From Candidatus Aciduliprofundum sp. (GTDB taxonomy: Archaea; Thermoplasmatota; Thermoplasmata; Thermoplasmatales; Aciduliprofundaceae): DNA of 54,770 nucleotides. The notes under the pieces are model-generated. The model was not told where the DNA came from and searched no databases. It saw only the letters and a list, made by a program, of their open reading frames with translations. Position numbers and translations under genes: made by a program. Numbering within the stretch: position 1 is the first letter of the stretch; the number at the start of each line of letters is the position of its first letter. The stretch is from positions 1 to 54,770 of the forward strand of contig WAPW01000101.1 in the NCBI GenBank assembly GCA_015520565.1, in the 5' to 3' direction. Positions 31,951 through 40,435 of this stretch are shown here, one piece after another.

Positions 31951-32820
31951 ATGGATGAGAAGATAAAAACGGGAATTCTGGGGCTTGACGACCCTCTGGA
32001 TGGAGGATTGATGGACAAATCTTCCACAGTGGTAATAGGTTCAACGGGTGCAGGTAAAACAACATTTGCAACTCAATTTATAAGGAGGGGTTTGCTTGAT
32101 GGCCAAGATTGCATATTCATAAGCTTGGACGAAAATAAAGAGCAGATAATTAGGGATGCTCTAAATATGGGGTGGGATGACATTACATACTTCGTAGAGG
32201 AAGAAAAATTGATTTTTGTAGATGCCTCTGGCAAAGAATTCAAAGCATTCATAAGAAAAGAGCTCCCAGATTTCGTATCAACTTGGCTTGGGGCTAATAC
32301 TAGAATTGCCATAGACCCTTTAACCCCCGTGGTATGGGCTACACCATCAAGGTACGAGCAAAGAGAATTGCTTGGCTTTATGCTCAAGGAGATGAGAAAG
32401 ATAGGAACTGTGGTGGCTACCTTGGAAGAGCATGGGCCTGCGAATCTATCTGCCCCAGAAACAGCAATTCCAATGTATCTGGCAGATTCCATAATCCATC
32501 TTCGCTATAGGTATGTTGAGGACAACACTCGCAGAGATTTGAAAATTATAAAGATGAGGGGGAGCAGGCATAGCGAAAAGGTATTTCCTTACAAAATCGT
32601 CCGCGGCTTGGGGCTCGTGGTTATGCGTGGAAGCTATCATATGAAGCACACGAGGGTAAATGTGGAAGAGCTTGAAAAGAAGGTTATGGAGAAGCTAAAA
32701 AATGCATCTCCCATAGTGCAAGAGAGAGTGAGAAAACTCATATCAAAATTAAATGATGAGGACCTTGAGGATATAAATCTGGATGAGCTCGCCGATATGC
32801 TTGTGGAGGAATTCTCTTGA
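31951..32820 (+). CDS. KaiC-family ATPase with helical C-terminal extension
   Basis: A 289-residue RecA-superfamily ATPase. It opens KIKTGILGLDDPLDGGL and has Walker A GSTGAGKT, catalytic ISLDENKEQ, Walker B TRIAIDPLTPVVW and the C-terminal RGSRHSEKVFPYKI motif. Residues 235-289 form an acidic helical extension (VEELEKKVMEKLKN, ERVRKLISKLNDEDLEDINLDELADMLVEEFS) absent from the copy at 28338. The long upstream ORF is spurious; TTTTAAATATT about 28 bases before the ATG predicts a leaderless start. Operon with a winged-helix protein and rpiA. Confidence 0.83.
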   Translation: MDEKIKTGILGLDDPLDGGLMDKSSTVVIGSTGAGKTTFATQFIRRGLLDGQDCIFISLDENKEQIIRDALNMGWDDITYFVEEEKLIFVDASGKEFKAFIRKELPDFVSTWLGANTRIAIDPLTPVVWATPSRYEQRELLGFMLKEMRKIGTVVATLEEHGPANLSAPETAIPMYLADSIIHLRYRYVEDNTRRDLKIIKMRGSRHSEKVFPYKIVRGLGLVVMRGSYHMKHTRVNVEELEKKVMEKLKNASPIVQERVRKLISKLNDEDLEDINLDELADMLVEEFS

Positions 32821-33494
32821 AACTCGCCTCCCAGCTTCAAAATTTGATAAAAGAAGAGGAGGAAGAAAAAGGATTTCACATATTTGCAAACAAGCATAGG
32901 AGAGATGCTTTTAGGGAATTAACAAGAGCTCCATGCCAGACATCATCTGCTCTAGCAAAAGCCCTAGGCTATGATGTGCAAGATGTAGAATGGCACCTGA
33001 AAAAATTGATGAAAGAGGGTTTTGTGGAAAAGAGAGAATACAAGAAAAAATTGTTCTATCCATCCGAGTTGATTATGAAAGAGGATATTCCCCTATTCGC
33101 ATTGCTAAATACCAAGAGTGGTTGGTTAATTGTGAATTCTCTCAGAGAGAAATGCAGGGATATGCCCTTCCTTTACAGGCATGTGAGCAGAGCAACAGCA
33201 TATAGGATTGTTAAAGAGCTCCGCATTCTTGGATTTTTAGAGGAGATGAAGGGCACAAAGAGATTAATATGCTTGAATGATAATTTCTATGATAAGATTG
33301 AGAAGTACGATGCCCTTGGCATAGATTTCAAAAAGAGATTCATTGAGAAAATTGAGAAGAGAGGATACAGCGTTGAGGTGATAGGCACTTATAATTATGA
33401 GGTAACAATTAGGATCGTTGGCATAGAAAACTTCACATTGGGCATTTACATATCTCCCCTGAGAACAATTTTGGAGGGAAAAGTATGGAGCTGA
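32817..33494 (+). CDS. Winged-helix DNA-binding protein coupled to the KaiC-family gene
   Basis: 225 residues. A helix-turn-helix lies at about 35-80 (TSSALAKALGYDVQDVEWHLKKLMKEGFVEKREY), and a second winged-helix-like segment at about 115-155 (HVSRATAYRIVKELRILGFLEE). The C-terminal domain (EKIEKRGYSVEVIGTYNYEVTIRIVG) may sense a ligand. TTG start at 32817, overlapping the stop of the ATPase gene (TTGA), with GGAGG seven bases upstream. Likely the DNA-binding output of the neighbouring ATPase. Overlaps rpiA by ten bases. Confidence 0.75.
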   Translation: MKLASQLQNLIKEEEEEKGFHIFANKHRRDAFRELTRAPCQTSSALAKALGYDVQDVEWHLKKLMKEGFVEKREYKKKLFYPSELIMKEDIPLFALLNTKSGWLIVNSLREKCRDMPFLYRHVSRATAYRIVKELRILGFLEEMKGTKRLICLNDNFYDKIEKYDALGIDFKKRFIEKIEKRGYSVEVIGTYNYEVTIRIVGIENFTLGIYISPLRTILEGKVWS

Positions 33495-34165
33495 GGGAAG
33501 AATTAAAAAGAAAGGCGGGAGAGAAGGCCGTGGAATACATAAAAGATGGGATGGTTGTGGGCTTAGGCACTGGCTCTACGGTGAAATACACAATCCTCAA
33601 ATTGGGAGAGCTTGTAAAGGATGGTTTGAATATAATAGGAATACCCACATCAATTGCAACTGAAAAACTCGCAAAGGAGAGAGGAATAAAATTGGGAAGC
33701 ATTGATGATTACCAAGTTATTGATTTAACGATAGATGGCGCCGATGAGGTAGATAAAAATTTGAATTTAATAAAGGGAGGCGGTGGTGCCCTCCTCAGGG
33801 AAAAGATCATCGCGCATGCTTCAAAATATGAAATAATAGTTGTGGATGAGAGCAAAGTAAAGGATATTCTCGGAGATTTCCCCTTGCCCATAGAGATTGT
33901 AAAGTTTGGATACAAGAGAACAATGAATGTATTATCAACTTTGGGCTGCAAACCCCAACTTAGGGTGAGAAATGGGAAAGCATACATCACAGATAATGGA
34001 AATTACATAGTGGATTGTAAATTTGATAAAATTGAAAATCCTGCTGAGCTGGAGAGAAAGATTGATGAAATACCTGGAGTTGTGGAAATAGGCCTCTTTA
34101 TAAACATGGCTAAAGAAGTCATAATAGGAAAAAAAGAGGGTATAGAAATTATGAAAATTCCTTGA
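33485..34165 (+). CDS. rpiA: Ribose-5-phosphate isomerase A
   Basis: Interconverts ribose 5-phosphate and ribulose 5-phosphate, supplying PRPP and nucleotides. The 226 residues show VGLGTGSTVKYTI, IPTSIATEKLAKE, IDLTIDGADEVDKNLNLIKGGGGALLREKIIA and VVDESKV, the full RpiA signature including the catalytic Asp/Glu loop. GGAGG precedes the ATG and lies in the end of the upstream gene. Its 3' end overlaps a convergent regulator gene by 17 bases. Confidence 0.96.
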   Translation: MELREELKRKAGEKAVEYIKDGMVVGLGTGSTVKYTILKLGELVKDGLNIIGIPTSIATEKLAKERGIKLGSIDDYQVIDLTIDGADEVDKNLNLIKGGGGALLREKIIAHASKYEIIVVDESKVKDILGDFPLPIEIVKFGYKRTMNVLSTLGCKPQLRVRNGKAYITDNGNYIVDCKFDKIENPAELERKIDEIPGVVEIGLFINMAKEVIIGKKEGIEIMKIP

Positions 34166-34511
34166 GATTTTTTATTATATTTTCTATATCCTTCATCTTG
34201 CCCCTCAGGTCGTTTTCTATCTCTTCCAAGATTTTGGGAAATGGTTTTGCAAGTTTATAGCCATGAACAGGCCTTCCTTTACCTTCCTTCTTTATATCCC
34301 TTTTAACAATCCATCCCTTCTCACGAAGGTACTTCATTGCAATGCTAACCTCTGGTTGCCTGAGCCCTGTGTTTTTCTCTATCTCTACAGATATAACCTC
34401 ATCTCTATTGTACATGTACGCTAATGTCTTTGCAACATTGCGTGATAATCCTGCCTTTTGCAAGAGTTCTGCAAGCTTTTTATCCTTTTCTGACATCTCG
34501 CCAGATCTCAT
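34149..34511 (-). CDS. Winged-helix transcriptional regulator (TrmB/ArsR-like)
   Basis: A 120-residue regulator. A helix-turn-helix lies at residues 20-80 (LSRNVAKTLAYMYNRDEVISVEIEKNTGLRQPEVSIAMKYLREKGWIVKR). It is followed by a basic wing (KKEGKGRPVHGYKLAKP) and a C-terminal coiled-coil helix (ILEEIENDLRGKMKDIENIIKNL) for dimerisation. Start at the ATG 34511 after GGTGAT; TATA box CTTTATATAG near 34547. Regulon unknown. Confidence 0.75.
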   Translation of the reverse strand: MRSGEMSEKDKKLAELLQKAGLSRNVAKTLAYMYNRDEVISVEIEKNTGLRQPEVSIAMKYLREKGWIVKRDIKKEGKGRPVHGYKLAKPFPKILEEIENDLRGKMKDIENIIKNLKEFS

Positions 34512-34626
34512 ATCTATCACCAACCCATATATTAAAGTGTTCCTATATAAAGTTTTCTATGTTCCAAAAAAATATTTAAATATTTGCCTCCGAAAGAATT
34601 AACTCTATGATTTATTTATTCCCATT

Positions 34627-35175
34627 ATGCGTATGCTAATGCACGCCTGCTGTGCTCCTTGTCTTATGGCTCCTTACAAGCACTTGAGCGAGAAGTATGA
34701 TATAACAGTTTTTTGGTACAATCCAAACATACAGCCCTATAGGGAGTATTTGAGAAGATTAAAGGCATTCAAAGAATACACAAAGAGGATAAATGCAAAG
34801 GTGATTTACGATTACTCCTATCCCTTGGAGGAATGGCTATACAAGGCAAGCATTTTGAGCAAGAAGAGCAATGTACTTCGTTGCAAGTACTGCTATGCGG
34901 ATAGGTTGTACAAAACAGCTCTCAAGGCAAAAGAGTTGAATTTTGATTTCTTCTCCACAACTCTTCTCCTTGCTCCCTATCAAAAGCATGAAATTATTAA
35001 AGAAATTGCAGAAAGGATAGGGAAAAGCGTAGGCATAAAATTCTACTACGAGGATATGCGCAAATGGTTTGATGAGGGAGAGAGAATGGCTAGGGAGGCG
35101 GGAATTTATCGTCAGGGCTATTGCGGCTGCATTTACAGCGAAGCAGACCGATACTGGAGGGAAAAAATTGAGTGA
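34627..35175 (+). CDS. QueH-like (DUF208) epoxyqueuosine-reductase-family protein
   Basis: 182 residues. Cysteines are in HACCAPC (C8, C9, C12), RCKYC (C86, C89) and YCGCIYS (C166, C168), matching the iron-sulfur and extra-iron ligands of QueH, which reduces epoxyqueuosine to queuosine in bacteria. Archaea make archaeosine in place of queuosine, so the archaeal reaction may differ. BRE/TATA-like CCAAAAAAATATTTAAATA at about 34564-34582. Its stop overlaps the TTG start of the next gene. Confidence 0.8.
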   Translation: MRMLMHACCAPCLMAPYKHLSEKYDITVFWYNPNIQPYREYLRRLKAFKEYTKRINAKVIYDYSYPLEEWLYKASILSKKSNVLRCKYCYADRLYKTALKAKELNFDFFSTTLLLAPYQKHEIIKEIAERIGKSVGIKFYYEDMRKWFDEGERMAREAGIYRQGYCGCIYSEADRYWREKIE

Positions 35176-35512
35176 AGAATGGAGAACAAGAAGGGAAAGA
35201 ATTGCGGAATTAATCAAAAATAATGCTCTCAGCCCCTCCGAGATTGCAAAAATTATGGAAATGTCAGTGAAGGATGTATTGGAAGATTTAAAGCATATAG
35301 CAAGCTCGCAAAAATATGGGAAGTTGGTAGTTATGCCTGCAAGATGCAAAAAATGCGGTTACCAGTTCAAGCCAGAGATAAAAATACCCAAAAAATGTCC
35401 AAAATGTCATAGCACTTGGATAGAAGAGCCAAAATTTAAGCTCATAGCAAAATTTAAAATAGAGGGAGTGCTTTATTTAATTGGGGTGAATGAATGGAGG
35501 GGAAGTATTTGA
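35168..35512 (+). CDS. Regulator with helix-turn-helix fused to a zinc ribbon
   Basis: About 114 residues. A helix-turn-helix (ALSPSEIAKIMEMSVKDVLEDLKHIA) is followed by a zinc ribbon with CKKCGYQF and CPKCHSTW, the layout of the archaeal COG3357-type predicted regulators. An ATG-started version from 35069 would run through queH in another frame. I prefer TTG at 35168, with GGAGGG five to six bases upstream and an overlap with the queH stop. Coupled to the QueH-like gene. Confidence 0.78.
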   Translation: MSEEWRTRRERIAELIKNNALSPSEIAKIMEMSVKDVLEDLKHIASSQKYGKLVVMPARCKKCGYQFKPEIKIPKKCPKCHSTWIEEPKFKLIAKFKIEGVLYLIGVNEWRGSI

Positions 35513-37536
35513 TATTTGGAGTTGTGGCCCTGCTTTTGCTATCTTTGGGTGCCACAACAGTGAGTGCTTCTAGCGTGAATTTCTCGCCACAGGAGATTTG
35601 GACATACAAACCAAAGATAGATACAACCTACGATGCAAGTATGGATACTCCCAGAAATAGAATGAAAACTTCTCTGCATTACGATGTGAATGGAGATGGT
35701 GTTACAGATGTGCTTGTTGAAATACACAATTATACAGCCAGAACATACACCTTAATACTTCTCAGTGGCGCAGATGGAAGCGTTCTTTATCAGAATAAAT
35801 TCACAGATGTTGAATATACTGCACCTCCTGTAGAACCATCTGTTTATTCAGTGACATATATTGATAACAATGGAAACTTGCAAGCATCATACCAGTTCGT
35901 AATTTTCGGAAATCATAGCGATAATAACAGGATATCAATTTACAAGCTTGGCAACGATTTGAGCAATGAATCTTACAGAGGCATAGAAATACCAACAAGC
36001 ATAAACACTCCCTATGGCTCCATACCAATAAGCATGTCCTATGTAGAGGTGCAAATACAAAATTACAACTATTCTGCCAAAGAGGGTTTGCTATTTATGG
36101 GATATTATACGGGATATTACACTTTGCCCCCACCCTCTAACACCGCTGTCTATTTCTCTGAGCTCAACTTAACAATGTTAGATTATGACCTAAATTTGGC
36201 GTGGCAGAGAAAAGAGTTATCACCTACTAGCAGTGGAATTGTACCCTTTGGAATGGAAATAACTAACTTAAATGGCTATGGATTTAATCAAGAACACACT
36301 GAGTTTGAAGGAGCGGATATTATCTTTGTAAACGAGTCCTCGGGAAATACAAATATTGAGGCAATTGAGGCAACAGATAGCAGTGTGCTGTGGAATATAA
36401 CCTTACCCGGATTTGCGTATATATCCTCACCCTTTGATTTCTTGGGAGTTATAAGCTCCATTGATTATAACAACGATAGTAGGGTTGATTTGCAAATTGT
36501 TACCTATTATAACAACCAAACCTATGTGCACTTTGTAGATGCCGATGGAAATGTCATAGCTAGATATGATTGGAGCAAAGTGGCTCCTATCCAAGATGCC
36601 ATGCCCACATACATATTCAATCCCTCAAAACCAGCAACGGTGCAGCATAATACAATAGATTTGAATGGAGATGGCAGCAGAGATATTGCCTTCCTTGTAA
36701 ATTACACTCTCCTTGTGGCATTTGACATAAAGAACAATCAAACCTTGTATACAAGGAATTTAAGTGGAGAGTACAGTTACTATTTTGGCTTGATGCTATC
36801 AAAACAAGATATAAACGGCGATGGCATTGATGACCTATTTTTATACGGAGGAAATATGAGTTCAGGGCAGTATTGGTACAAGCTGAACTACACCGCATTG
36901 GATGGCGCCTCTGGTAAGATTATTTGGAGCGCTATTTATGAGCATGTCATAAACCCAGCTCTTGGACCAATATACCCGGTGTACTTCTCAGATTTAAATG
37001 GTGATGGTTATGGAGAAGATATAATCATCCAAGGTTATACTGCTGACTCTTCTGGAGTTCATGCAAATGTAACAGTTATATCTATGAAAGATGGTAGCAA
37101 GCTCTTAACTTTCCAAGTGAATAGCTCTGTTTCAAATACAGATTTTAAATCTTGGAGTACTTTGGCAGTGATGGTAGGTGATGTGAATGGTGACGGAATA
37201 AATGACATGGAAATTTTAATGTATTATTCCACCAAATTGTCCAACAACGAACCATACGAGGATACTTTCATCCGCATTTTCAGCGGCTCTGATGGTACAT
37301 TACTATGGCGTGGAGATGTGATCGGGCAACATATTCCAACAAATATAGTCAGAATGTCTTGGAGTGGAGAATATAGAGCAAGTAGAGTGACTACAAACAA
37401 CAATGATATTCTAATCACCACAGAAGATTCTGTGAGCGATTACGAAGTTCAAAGTGCTGTGCCAGAGTTCAATACAATATTCTTGCCCATATTAGCCATA
37501 ACTATTGCAGCGGTGATTTATCTCCGCCGCAAATAA
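35494..37536 (+). CDS. Exported FG-GAP/VCBS-repeat surface protein with PEF-CTERM-like tail
   Basis: 680 residues. The N-terminal signal peptide (YLIFGVVALLLLSLGATTVSA) is followed by a beta-propeller-like body. Calcium-binding D-x-N-G-D-G repeats include DVNGDGVTD, DLNGDGSRD, DINGDGIDD, DLNGDGYGE and DVNGDGIND. The C-terminus is VPEFNTIFLPILAITIAAVIYLRRK in two parts: a PEF motif, then a membrane helix and basic end, like archaeosortase-processed PEF-CTERM proteins. Start uncertain: the ATG at 35494, or TTG at 35509, which has a better spaced GGAGGGG and overlaps the previous stop. Confidence 0.8.
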   Translation: MEGKYLIFGVVALLLLSLGATTVSASSVNFSPQEIWTYKPKIDTTYDASMDTPRNRMKTSLHYDVNGDGVTDVLVEIHNYTARTYTLILLSGADGSVLYQNKFTDVEYTAPPVEPSVYSVTYIDNNGNLQASYQFVIFGNHSDNNRISIYKLGNDLSNESYRGIEIPTSINTPYGSIPISMSYVEVQIQNYNYSAKEGLLFMGYYTGYYTLPPPSNTAVYFSELNLTMLDYDLNLAWQRKELSPTSSGIVPFGMEITNLNGYGFNQEHTEFEGADIIFVNESSGNTNIEAIEATDSSVLWNITLPGFAYISSPFDFLGVISSIDYNNDSRVDLQIVTYYNNQTYVHFVDADGNVIARYDWSKVAPIQDAMPTYIFNPSKPATVQHNTIDLNGDGSRDIAFLVNYTLLVAFDIKNNQTLYTRNLSGEYSYYFGLMLSKQDINGDGIDDLFLYGGNMSSGQYWYKLNYTALDGASGKIIWSAIYEHVINPALGPIYPVYFSDLNGDGYGEDIIIQGYTADSSGVHANVTVISMKDGSKLLTFQVNSSVSNTDFKSWSTLAVMVGDVNGDGINDMEILMYYSTKLSNNEPYEDTFIRIFSGSDGTLLWRGDVIGQHIPTNIVRMSWSGEYRASRVTTNNNDILITTEDSVSDYEVQSAVPEFNTIFLPILAITIAAVIYLRRK

Positions 37537-37671
37537 TTTTTTATTTTTATACACCATTTTTGAAGGTTTGATTTGTCCTTAGTTTTTCTATTTTCTCCTA
37601 AATCGTTTGTATAACCTAAGAATTTCAATTCCTCTATGAATTTTTTTCTAGCTCATTTTTCTCATTCTCTT

Positions 37672-37796
37672 TTTACCATTTTCACCACTTTTTACCACTT
37701 TTGATGGGTAAATACGGGTAAAACTAATTCCGCTTGCAATTTTTACCATTTTTACCATTTTTTTACCACTTTTACCACCTTTTTAAAGTGGTAAAA
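37672..37796. repeat. Cluster of TTTTACCA iterations
   Basis: Within 125 bases TTTTACCA or TTTTCACCA followed by C/T-TTT occurs about eight times in the same direction, mixed with GGGTAAA motifs. It ends in an inverted pair TTTTTACCACTTT-like / AAAGTGGTAAAAA around 37771-37796. More GGTAAAA copies occur at 38035-38053. No coding frame runs through it. Because flanking genes converge here it is not their promoter. Iterons, a protein-binding array or an origin-like element are possible readings. Confidence 0.5.
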
Positions 37797-37799
37797 ATA

Positions 37800-37900
37800 G
37801 GGGTTATATGTCAGCATAAAAGGGCAATATAGTGGGGTATATGGGCACCAATTTTAAGGGGCTATAATGGCTCAAATAGGCGGATTTTAGGGCTATATGG
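37800..37900. repeat. Four imperfect GGG-TATA-like direct repeats
   Basis: GGGGTTATATG (37800), GGGGTATATGG (37834), GGGCTATAATGG (37859) and GGGCTATATGG (37890) recur at intervals of about 25-35 bases. The short ORFs crossing 37905-38163 on both strands lack ribosome binding sites and have unnatural composition, so I treat 37537-38117 as non-coding. Confidence 0.4.
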
Positions 37901-38117
37901 AGGGTTAAAATGGGTAAAATGCATGAATTTTCATGGATAAGGGGAGGAAAGAGCAATCAAGGGTATGGGTCCGGGAATGCCCAGCGATGCCCATCAAGTT
38001 GCGTGAATTTTTCAAGCTTTTACCCCCAGTTTCTTGGGTAAAAGTGGTAAAAGATTTAAGCTCTTTACTCCCGCAGTCATCAAAAATAATATATCCTACC
38101 TTCCTTCTCTTATTTTT

Positions 38118-38246
38118 GGGCATCTGGGCCCCCGGCGGAGAGCGATGTGTCATCGCACAATGATGCTTGGGCCAGAAGGTGCCCTATAATCCCCCGGCAG
38201 GGTCAGGCACCTTGAAAAATGATAGGTGCTGTTAATGTCGGGGGAT
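38118..38246 (+). ncRNA. Candidate structured RNA with alternative stems
   Basis: GC-rich block in AT-rich surroundings, with a TATA-like AATAATATATCC at about 38084-38096. Stems seen: GGCATC (38119-38124) with GATGCT (38162-38167); GCGATG-tgt-CATCGC (38142-38156); TCCCCCGGCA (38190-38199) with TGTCGGGGGA (38236-38245), ten pairs including one G-T; and GGCACCT (38206-38212) with AGGTGCT (38224-38230). AAGGTGCC (38176-38183) pairs perfectly with GGCACCTT (38206-38213), competing with the last stem. Strand is uncertain. On the minus strand it would be the trkH 3' untranslated region. Confidence 0.5.
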
Positions 38247-38247
38247 A

Positions 38248-39651
38248 TTATCTTCTTATCATATCCGCAAGGAGAATTAGAATTGGAAATATTTCTAACC
38301 TACCAAACCACATCTCTAAAATTAGAGTAACCTTTTCAACCCAAGGCATAAGGGGAGAAGTCAATCCCACAGTTAGGCCCACATTGCCCTCCGCACTTGC
38401 AACTTCAAATAGAGAGTTAACCAAGCTATGTCCGTAGGCCATGAATATAAAAGCACCAAATAGAAGTATGAAAAGATAGGTGGTGGTATAAACAGCCACA
38501 TCCCTAACTTCTGAGGACTCAAAAACTTTCTTGCCTATCTTAAATGGAATAATGGCACTCTGTGGATATAACCTCACTTTAACATACCAGACAATTCCAT
38601 AAACCAATACTATGACCCTTATGAGCTTCAAAGCGGAAGATGTGGAGCCATAGGCGCCTCCAAATATCATACTCAAAATCAATATTGTTTTATCAAAGCT
38701 AGGCAAGTTAGAAAGGTTAGAGAGGCTAAATCCAGTGCCTGTTAAGGCCGAAGTTACATGAAAGAATGCCTGCAAAGATGCCATGCTCCACCCAGAGCCC
38801 AAATATACTAGGTGCAATAGCATCATTCCTGAGAAAAATATTATTATGACCACCATGGCTTTCACTTCTATGCTCATAAACTTCCTAAATTTGCCTCGGA
38901 ATAGATTTATGTGAGATACAAAAGATGTACCTCCAGCAAACATTGCAAATATCATGGCTATGGCAACATAGGGAGAGTATGCAGCTATACTATTATTCGT
39001 GACGGCAAAACCACCAGTGGCGAGGGCGGTCATTGCAATATTTACTGCATCAAATAGAGGGACTTTTAAAAGGTAGAATATGAATGCAAATAGAAATGTA
39101 TAGAAAAGATAGATAACCCATATTTTTCTCACCGTTCCAACTACCGTGGGCTCTGTCTTATCACTCCTCCCCTCTGCAAAATAAAGAGTTTGAACTACCT
39201 TGCTAGTACGGTACATAACGGATAAGAAAAGAGCTATTACTCCAACACCCCCTATCCACTCTGTAAGGGAGCGCCATAGAAGTATGCTCTTTGGGAGAAT
39301 TTCAACATTTGTAAACATAGTTAATCCTGTGGCCGTAAAACCTGACATACTCTCAAACCATGCATCAAGGGGATTCAAATACCCAGAAATAATGAATGGA
39401 ATTGCGCCAAATAGGGACATGAAGAGCCAGCCAATTGCCGCTATCTTAAAAGAGTCCCTGAGCGTTAAATTCTGGGGCGGTGGAAGTTTCATAAATGGAA
39501 CCCATATAAATAAAATCCAGCTTGCAGGAAATAGGAAAGATAGGGTTAATATTACGCTTCTATCAACTATTAGGGCATAAACACCATCAATGAGCATAAA
39601 GATAGATACATAGGTTAGGAGTTTCAGTGAGTAATAAAGTACTTTATTCAT
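38248..39651 (-). CDS. trkH: Potassium uptake protein TrkH/KtrB
   Basis: 467-residue ion-conducting membrane subunit with four MPM repeats. Filter-like segments are SMSGFTATGLTMF, ALATGGFAVTNNS, SALTGTGFSLSNL and ASAEGNVGLTVG. Hydrophobic helices flank each. It sits directly after trkA, four bases apart, so the regulatory and channel subunits are made together. Confidence 0.93.
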   Translation of the reverse strand: MNKVLYYSLKLLTYVSIFMLIDGVYALIVDRSVILTLSFLFPASWILFIWVPFMKLPPPQNLTLRDSFKIAAIGWLFMSLFGAIPFIISGYLNPLDAWFESMSGFTATGLTMFTNVEILPKSILLWRSLTEWIGGVGVIALFLSVMYRTSKVVQTLYFAEGRSDKTEPTVVGTVRKIWVIYLFYTFLFAFIFYLLKVPLFDAVNIAMTALATGGFAVTNNSIAAYSPYVAIAMIFAMFAGGTSFVSHINLFRGKFRKFMSIEVKAMVVIIIFFSGMMLLHLVYLGSGWSMASLQAFFHVTSALTGTGFSLSNLSNLPSFDKTILILSMIFGGAYGSTSSALKLIRVIVLVYGIVWYVKVRLYPQSAIIPFKIGKKVFESSEVRDVAVYTTTYLFILLFGAFIFMAYGHSLVNSLFEVASAEGNVGLTVGLTSPLMPWVEKVTLILEMWFGRLEIFPILILLADMIRR

Positions 39652-39655
39652 CTCA

Positions 39656-40303
39656 CTACCCCAACACTATCTCCCTCACCTTCTTCTCCACACCCTTCTT
39701 GGTGACTATTGCAAGCTCATCCCCTTCTCGTATAACTTCATCTCCCCTAGGCACTATTATCTGGCCCTTGCGCAGAATTGTTGCTATTATGCTTCCCCAA
39801 GGCATGTGTATATCGCTCAATTTCCTATCAACTATTGGGGATAGTTTATCAACACGCACATGCAAGAGCTCAACATCTCCTGAAAAAGTGAGCACTGAGG
39901 TAAAGCCCTTTATCCCTGCGTACATGGCCTTTGCAGCCACTTCAGTTGTGCTAATCACTACATCCACACCCAAACTCTCATAGAGAACCTTATTGCTTGG
40001 ATTCGTAGTTCTAGCTATGACCTTGCCCACATTGTAATTGTGCTTTGCAAGCTGGCAGGCTACAAAATTCACTTGGTCATTGCCGGTGCAAGCAACTAAA
40101 ACATCCGCCTTCAATATACCAGCATCTTCAAGATATGATGCTTCACTACCATCTCCCTTTATAACGAGAATATCATAATTCTCAGCCATATGCCTTGCCC
40201 TATCTTCATCCTTCTCTATCAGCGCTATATTATGACCCTCAGCAACAAGCATACTAACCAAGTACTCACCTATTCTCCCACCGCCAATGACAATAATATA
40301 CAT
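39656..40303 (-). CDS. trkA: TrkA-type RCK regulator of potassium uptake
   Basis: 215 residues. An N-terminal NAD-binding RCK_N domain (MYIIVIGGGRIGEYLVSMLVAEGHNIALIEKD, VIKGDGSEASYLEDAGI) is followed by an RCK_C/TrkA_C domain (GSIIATILRKGQIIVPRGDEVIREGDELAIVT). Gates TrkH in response to nucleotides. The ORF extends to 40381, but the leaderless ATG at 40303 lies about 25 bases after GTTTAAATT and gives the standard Rossmann start. Confidence 0.93.
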   Translation of the reverse strand: MYIIVIGGGRIGEYLVSMLVAEGHNIALIEKDEDRARHMAENYDILVIKGDGSEASYLEDAGILKADVLVACTGNDQVNFVACQLAKHNYNVGKVIARTTNPSNKVLYESLGVDVVISTTEVAAKAMYAGIKGFTSVLTFSGDVELLHVRVDKLSPIVDRKLSDIHMPWGSIIATILRKGQIIVPRGDEVIREGDELAIVTKKGVEKKVREIVLG

Positions 40304-40435
40304 AGTTAAGGTTATCCAAATGGAGAATTTAAACATTTTCGCAAAAAGAGAAATCATTTGAAGTTCTCGTATAAAAAACATGCTTTCTCATGACATGGCT
40401 GTTCTTTCCGAAGCACGATAATTTGATTTTTGTTC

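Noticed and set aside
37672-37900. CRISPR array
   Set aside because: Repeats are only 8-12 bases, with no uniform spacers and no cas genes in the window.
37905-38163. Overlapping 76- and 82-codon ORFs on both strands
   Set aside because: No ribosome binding site or promoter position fits, composition is odd, and they run into a GC-rich structured element; treated as non-coding.
38118-38246. SRP RNA, RNase P RNA or C/D box RNA
   Set aside because: Conserved SRP loop and RNase P core motifs are absent, length is too short, and no ordered C and D boxes with proper spacing are seen.
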